Shown here in pieces: positions 25,960 through 30,674 of a stretch of 30,674 nucleotides of DNA (the stretch's first letter is position 1; every line of letters begins with the position of its first letter). The DNA comes from JAWKNZ01 sp041391425. GTDB lineage: Bacteria > Bdellovibrionota_B > Oligoflexia > Oligoflexales > JAWKNZ01. Position numbers and translations under genes: made by a program. The stretch covers positions 1 to 30,674 of the forward strand of contig JAWKNZ010000024.1 of the NCBI GenBank assembly GCA_041391425.1, read 5' to 3'. The notes below the pieces were generated by a model that made no database searches, was not told where the DNA came from, and saw nothing but the letters and a program-made list of their open reading frames with translations.

Positions 25960-27656
25960 TTGTTGTATAAAAATCGTAATAAAACATTTGATATTATAAA
26001 GCTAAAGTATTTTCGTTGTTTTTTAGTTTGTTGCCTTATTTTATTGAACAGTAATGTGTTGGCTGATGCTGATTATGTGCGTGCTTTAAAAAGAGCGCAG
26101 TATTTATTGAACGAATCGACCCCGACAGATGCAGAGTTTTCTCAAGCTGACTCTTTAGAAAGATATCGGACAGCAGTTAGAGCTTATATTGATTCTGATA
26201 AGTTCTATCATGTCGTTTTGCGCTATCATGAAAGATTGCTGGGAATTGGGCTTCCGACGAGTTATTTAGATGAATTAATGAATGATAATATCGATGAAAA
26301 AGCAAATAAATTTGCAAAGATCGAATGTGGTAGACAAAATGATATGCTCCGTTGTTACTGGTCAAGTGCATCGGAAGGGTCGAAAGTCAGCAGTTGTCCT
26401 AGCTCGTGGGAAAAGGCTGTCTCTATTTTCTGGTATCCAGGAATAGTCGCGTGTGGGTTTGTCCTTCGGTTTTACGCACATGTGGATCTGATTTGAGCCG
26501 TTGCTTTATTGAATTTAGTGATGAAAGTGAGGCGCGTAATAGCGAATTAGGAACAACTGAAGCATTTGATTCACGGTATTCTGTTGTTAAATCTTTGGCA
26601 AGGCAACCAGCTGGATTAGCAACTGCAATTGTCGTCGAAAACTATCCTTATACAAAGATATTAGAGTCGGGTTTAACAGCGATAGATGGTGCGATTGCGC
26701 ATCTATATAGGCAACAACATCATTTCGATTTAAGTAAACTTCGTTTATCACCGGAGCTTTTATCAATTGTCGACAATATTCCGCTAACTGATACTCGTTA
26801 TCGGTTAGTTTATACTGGTGCTACTTATGAGTCGGGAGGAATTCTATCAACGTTTGGTTGGTTGAGACGTTACGAAAAAAATAGGACACGTGCCAATCAA
26901 CTTTATGAAAGGTTGCTGTGCCGTACATTTATTTCTGAACCTCCAAAAGTTTTTCCTCAAGATCCTGGTAACTTGCGTGAAGCGCCAGGTTGTTCGGGGT
27001 GCCATAGTACATTGGACCCACTTGCAGACTTTTTTCTCAATTGGGGAGAAGGAGGGGATTTATACTCTTCCGGGCAAGAGAGCATTGAAACTGAATTTGG
27101 AGGGCATGCGGGCTCTACTGTTGCTGACTTGGCGCAAATTGTCAGTAATGATAGTGCTTTTGCCACCTGTACTGTTGAAAATGTATGGAAGTGGCTCATG
27201 GGAAGAAAGTTTTATACGCAAGAAGCACCACTAAGAGCTGGTTTGACTAATTATTTTGTTCAAACGAACTTTTCTTTTAAAGAATTAGTTTATGCATTAG
27301 CAACTCATTCTGCCTTTATAGAAGGAAGTCGTACTGATGCTCTTGTGGGTGATCCTCTTTCAGCTCCACCACTAGGTAAAGCACCTGGAGAGATAGAGGA
27401 GCAACCCTGTCCTGAAAATATTAGTTATCAAACAGATCTGGCTACACCAGTTTTGGAGCAATGTGGTAGTTGTCATAACTCTACTAGTAGCAATCGACAA
27501 GATCTTCTTAGTGAATCACAACTGGATAAATGGGCAGCTCAATCAATATCAATGATGGCTAGTGGTAATATGCCTCCAGGGCAAGCTGGTCCACCTCTTA
27601 TAGGCCCTGTTTATGAACTTAAAGAAGCAATTCGATGCTGGCAGGAACAAAAATGA
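25960..27656 (+). pseudogene. Exported DUF1592/DUF1588-like protein with two CxxCH motifs, frameshifted
   Basis: This reads as one gene of about 565 codons with a single frameshift. Part 1 (25960-26496) begins with a TTG 6 nt after an AGAGGTG ribosome site and has a signal peptide ending near NVLADADYV. Part 2 (open from 26403, to 27656) contains GCSGCHSTLDPLADFF, then a C-terminal domain with QCGSCHNS and SGNMPPG, resembling a c-type cytochrome with a Met ligand. Losing one base in 26403-26495, most likely near 26446-26457, explains the break: WYPGIV reads on into VWVCPSVLRTCGSDLSRCF. The layout (helical part, SGGILSTFGWLRRY..NRTRANQLYERLLC, then CxxCH) recalls DUF1592/DUF1588 proteins, which sit beside DUF1501 genes in planctomycetes and Bdellovibrio-like bacteria. 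Its stop overlaps the DUF1501 start as ATGA. Heme binding is inferred from the motifs only. Confidence 0.75.
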
Positions 27657-29056
27657 GGAAAAATAAAAGTAAATATAAAAAATTATCAATGCGCGAAGTT
27701 CGGCGGATTAACCCTTGTGGGACAAGCAAGATATGTTTGCCTAGCGACCTTAATGAAATTAATAGAAGACAACTATTAATCGGTGGAGCTTGTTTGACTG
27801 CTTATCTTCCATTGAGTAAGTTTATTTTTCCCAGTCTTTATGCGCAAGAAAGTTATCCAATTAAGAAGAAATTAGTATGGATAAATATGCGAGGAGGGTG
27901 GGATATATTGGAAGTAACTGATCCAAAAGTTTCTTCTACCTCAGGTATCGATATGATTTATGATTGGGGACTGGCAAATCAAGTTAGTGGTTCTGCGGGA
28001 ACAAAAATTGGGCGATGGTTACCGAATATTGCTGCCATTGGAGAGGATTTGCTTGTCGTGCGCGGTGTGGCTATGGGGACGACTTCGCATAACGCTGGAA
28101 GTGTCTATATGGACACTGGTGTACTGAGCAACTCTGGGAATGTGAATGCTGCATCGATTCCTGCTATTGTTGCTTCGCAAGGTGCATCGACAATACCTAT
28201 TATTCAGCTTAATGGCGGCTCTGATCCCCAGACGGATAGAGGTCTACTAAACCCTGTTTCTGTTGTGCGAGCGAATAATTTAAGCTTGTATCGAAGTATG
28301 TTTCCCGAAGATTCATCTGAAATAGATAAGAAATTAAGTGTGATGAATTATGTAAAAGATTCTATTGAACAACTAAAGGGAGAGATTGGATCGACAGATA
28401 GATTGACTGAGATAGCTTCGGCAGAAGAAAAGGTCCGGACTCAGTTTTCTCAAAATGTTGGACAAAAGCTTAGTTTGACAGATGCAGAACTTTCTACTTT
28501 TGTAGAAGGGGCGCCTGAAAATTTTAATACAGGAATGGCTCAGTCTTTTGCTTTAGCACTCAAATTGATTAAGGAAGATATTGTTGATGTCGTTAATTTA
28601 GGAGTAGGTGGATTTGATACTCATTCAAATCAGTCTATATCGCTTGAAAGAACTTTAACAAGCGTTGATTTTGCTATTGGTTCGTTTGTGAGTGGTTTGA
28701 AGGCTGCAGGTAAACTAGATTCAACTCTTATTGTTTTATATTCTGATTTTGGTCGGACACCAAAAATTAACAACTCAAATGGTAGGGATCATTGGCCAGT
28801 AGGCGGGGCATTAATGATTGGTGGCAGCATAAGTGGAGGTAGGTCAGTTGGGGCTACTGATGATGATTTAAGAGCACTTTATGTTCACAAAGATACTGGG
28901 GTTACCATTGATGAAAATGATCCTAATGCTGTACAGTTAAGTCCTGCGCATATTGGTGGTAGCGTTTTGGAGCTAACTTTGGGTAGTGATTATATGAAGT
29001 ATCGTGATTCTTATTTGTATAATATACCCGCTTTGACAAAGTTGAAAAAATCTTAA
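27653..29056 (+). CDS. DUF1501 family protein with Tat-like signal
   Basis: This 467-residue exported protein starts at ATG 27653, inside the ATGA overlap with the previous stop, behind an AGGA ribosome site. A twin-arginine stretch NRRQLLIGGACLTAYLPL (about 37-54) followed by YAQES suggests Tat export. The mature part shows DUF1501 (alkaline-phosphatase/sulfatase-like superfamily) landmarks: KKLVWINMRGGWDILEV, VVRGVAMGTTSHNAGS, LGVGGFDTHSNQ, and LIVLYSDFGRTPKIN followed by GRDHWPVGGALMIGG. The GGWD, FDTH and GRDHW residues are in positions where the superfamily places metal ligands. No enzymatic activity is established for DUF1501. Pairing with a CxxCH DUF1592-type gene is a recurring arrangement and suggests a two-protein envelope unit. 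Confidence 0.9.
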   Translation: MRKNKSKYKKLSMREVRRINPCGTSKICLPSDLNEINRRQLLIGGACLTAYLPLSKFIFPSLYAQESYPIKKKLVWINMRGGWDILEVTDPKVSSTSGIDMIYDWGLANQVSGSAGTKIGRWLPNIAAIGEDLLVVRGVAMGTTSHNAGSVYMDTGVLSNSGNVNAASIPAIVASQGASTIPIIQLNGGSDPQTDRGLLNPVSVVRANNLSLYRSMFPEDSSEIDKKLSVMNYVKDSIEQLKGEIGSTDRLTEIASAEEKVRTQFSQNVGQKLSLTDAELSTFVEGAPENFNTGMAQSFALALKLIKEDIVDVVNLGVGGFDTHSNQSISLERTLTSVDFAIGSFVSGLKAAGKLDSTLIVLYSDFGRTPKINNSNGRDHWPVGGALMIGGSISGGRSVGATDDDLRALYVHKDTGVTIDENDPNAVQLSPAHIGGSVLELTLGSDYMKYRDSYLYNIPALTKLKKS

Positions 29057-29127
29057 TAGATATATTTTATTAATACCATATGTTCGTAAAAATATTTTCT
29101 CGACAAAATGATTAGTTGGAAAATTAT

Positions 29128-30297
29128 ATGACTGATCAAGTAAAAAATATGAATGTGATTTTTTTTATCATATTTCAGATAATGTCTTTTTTGTTGGCAA
29201 CTGCTGTATATTGTCAAACTAAAGTAATCAGACAGATCGCATTTGCTACAGATGCTTCGGGTAAAGGATTGTTTCTATTAAATCCTGCAATAGAACAACC
29301 TGGTTCGATGGAGTTGGATAGCTTTGTTATGCGTTCTTCTTTTTCTCATAAGCTTCGTAGTGAACAAACAGCAAATCTCAGTGAAATAAAAAGCGAAGGT
29401 AAAGAGGATGTTTTAGCTGTTGGCTTGGGGGGAGACGCGGGCTCAGGTCTAGGCCTTGCTTTAACACATATGCGCAGTATGTATAAAACTGAAAGCTCAA
29501 ACTTGACGTCGAGAGCAGCTAAAAGTGAAACTTTTGATTTTAATCACACAACTGGGAGAGCTATTATTGAAATGACTCCAACCTTTCGTTTAGGGGTGCA
29601 GGTAAGTTTTATGCGTATTAATCATCACATATATGGATCGATGTCAGTAAATAGTGCCAATAGCACGGCTTATGATGGAATACTTTATGGTACCGGTGGC
29701 GGCTTGTATTGGGATTTGAAGCCAGCAATATTAACAATGGCTTATTTGGCTCCTCTTAAAGGAAAGAGTGAAATTTATGGGGAAGAATTTATTATTACGG
29801 AGCCAGGTATAGCTGAAGCTATGGCTTCTGTACAAAGAGGAAAATATATTTTTGGCGGAGCTTATAGAAGAAGCTTGTATAAGCATGACGATCGTTTTGG
29901 CGGTACTACTGTTAATGATGGTAATCAAACTCGTATCGAATTGATGGGAATTGATAGGGAAAACAATAATATATTCTTTAAAAATCATATTCAGATCGGA
30001 TTGCAATATTTATTTACTGCTGTTGAAGCGATAAAGCTAGATGCTACTTATGAGGCAGTCGAATTCAATTTTTCTCCAGATACTGTTTTAAGTGGGCAAG
30101 ATGATGATTTGAATAATTTCAGGTATTTAACATTTTCGACTGCATATAAAAATAGCTTTCGCTCATTTGATTATGAATTAGGAATTCACTACGTAACTTT
30201 AGATCACGAGTTCGAAGAAAGAAATAGAAAATTCTATTATTCCGGAAATAGGAATGAAATTGTTTTTAAAGTTTCTAAAGGTAGTGTTGGATTTTAA
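29128..30297 (+). CDS. Predicted outer-membrane beta-barrel protein of the envelope operon
   Basis: From the ATG at 29128 this protein has 389 residues, with a signal peptide (MNVIFFIIFQIMSFLLATAVYC). The mature start includes TDASGKGLFLLNPAIEQPG, where the NPA segment faintly recalls FadL/OmpP1 barrels. It continues as alternating amphipathic strands and ends in a terminal Phe (KGSVGF), the usual BAM recognition residue of outer-membrane barrels. GLGGDAGSGLGLALTHMR and QIGLQYLFTAVEAIKLDATYE are typical strand pairs. A TTG at 29116 is in frame; GGA 7 nt before the ATG favours the ATG. It follows the DUF1501 gene after about 70 nt in the same direction, so it may be part of the same transcription unit as a surface or channel component. 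The transport role is an inference. Confidence 0.68.
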   Translation: MTDQVKNMNVIFFIIFQIMSFLLATAVYCQTKVIRQIAFATDASGKGLFLLNPAIEQPGSMELDSFVMRSSFSHKLRSEQTANLSEIKSEGKEDVLAVGLGGDAGSGLGLALTHMRSMYKTESSNLTSRAAKSETFDFNHTTGRAIIEMTPTFRLGVQVSFMRINHHIYGSMSVNSANSTAYDGILYGTGGGLYWDLKPAILTMAYLAPLKGKSEIYGEEFIITEPGIAEAMASVQRGKYIFGGAYRRSLYKHDDRFGGTTVNDGNQTRIELMGIDRENNNIFFKNHIQIGLQYLFTAVEAIKLDATYEAVEFNFSPDTVLSGQDDDLNNFRYLTFSTAYKNSFRSFDYELGIHYVTLDHEFEERNRKFYYSGNRNEIVFKVSKGSVGF

Positions 30298-30329
30298 ATT
30301 ACGTTTATTTTGATTTAAATGAGGGTATT

Positions 30330-30674
30330 ATGGCTGACAAAGCAAAGTTGACAAAGAAAGACGATGTTGATGCTCAACTAAAGTTAGCTGAGGGCTATAT
30401 ACAGAATAAAAATTTAAAAAATAATATGGGCAAGGCTGAACACTATCTAAAACAGGCAGGTGCTGCAAAAAGTGCGTATGCATATTACAAGTACGTTGAT
30501 TGTATTCAAAATGGTTTATTAGTAAATGCAACAGGTAATATGGAAAAAATTTTAGAAGAAGCCAAAAAGAATGGTAATGCAAATTTTAATGAATATATGA
30601 GTGTACTTGATAAAAGTACGAAAAGAAAAAAATCCTATAAGCAGATGATTCGAGATGATGATCGTTTATCAGAA
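30330..30674 (+). CDS. TPR/Sel1-like helical protein, 3' end outside window
   Basis: The reading frame from ATG 30330 (GAGG ribosome site about 6 nt before it) is open for 115 codons to the window edge. The protein has no signal peptide, begins MADKAKLTKKDDVDAQLKL and consists of amphipathic helix pairs such as AQLKLAEGYIQNKNLKNN and KAEHYLKQAGAAKSAYAYYK. The Leu-Ala-Tyr spacing resembles Sel1 or TPR repeats. It would be a cytoplasmic scaffold if complete. It is 32 nt downstream of the barrel gene, so it may be co-transcribed. The family is uncertain because only part is seen. Confidence 0.6.
   Translation, partial: MADKAKLTKKDDVDAQLKLAEGYIQNKNLKNNMGKAEHYLKQAGAAKSAYAYYKYVDCIQNGLLVNATGNMEKILEEAKKNGNANFNEYMSVLDKSTKRKKSYKQMIRDDDRLSE

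Noticed and set aside
1..30674. CRISPR arrays, tRNA or rRNA genes
   Set aside because: No regularly spaced direct repeats, tRNA T-arm patterns or rRNA motifs were seen on either strand by eye.

Overview
The window comes from an AT-rich Gram-negative bacterium. The evidence for an outer membrane is two signal-peptide beta-barrel-like proteins, two lipoproteins, and proteobacterial-style housekeeping genes (aat, arfB, a YciH/SUI1 protein, addAB, metH). TTG and GTG starts are common. The DUF1592/DUF1501-type pair, FHA-GGDEF signalling and a FapA/DUF342 protein would fit a low-GC member of the Bdellovibrionota/Oligoflexia or a relative. That placement is an inference; no rRNA or marker gene is present to settle it.

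Layout. 1-555 (-): 5' part of an ABC transporter ATPase. 556-1218: intergenic region carrying a ~180 bp MITE-like element. 1219-3229 (+): a tightly packed lemA-TPM-TPM operon. 3232-10731 (-): addB-addA followed by an asparaginase-family hydrolase; addB is broken by three frameshifts. 11131-13611 (+): a large FapA/DUF342 protein. 13653-14421 (-): a single-domain response regulator and a SUI1-domain protein. 14660-16473 (+): arfB, then a ferredoxin-FHA-GGDEF diguanylate cyclase whose stop codon is the insertion site of a second, inverted MITE copy. 16874-22087 (+): a membrane-anchored beta-propeller protein and a frameshifted metH. 22372-22953 (-): aat. 23032-24096 (+): an outer-membrane protein. 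24086-24694 (-): an unrecognised Cys-rich protein. 24946 onward (+): a probable promoter, then lipoprotein, a CxxCH protein (frameshifted), DUF1501, a beta-barrel protein and the start of a TPR/Sel1-like protein.

How the parts fit. AddA and AddB would form the RecBCD-like end-processing nuclease. LemA and TPM proteins form a recurring envelope module. The right end is an uncharacterised envelope operon: exported CxxCH protein, Tat-like DUF1501 protein, lipoprotein and outer-membrane protein. The middle holds signalling genes (response regulator, redox-type diguanylate cyclase, FapA-like protein).

Six frameshifts affect three genes (addB x3, metH x2, the CxxCH gene x1). Four are explained by one missing base in an A/T homopolymer. 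They may be consensus errors, true decay, or sites rescued by slippage; the sequence alone cannot decide. The strongest novelty candidates are the ferredoxin-FHA-GGDEF fusion and the MITE that re-creates the stop codon it landed in.
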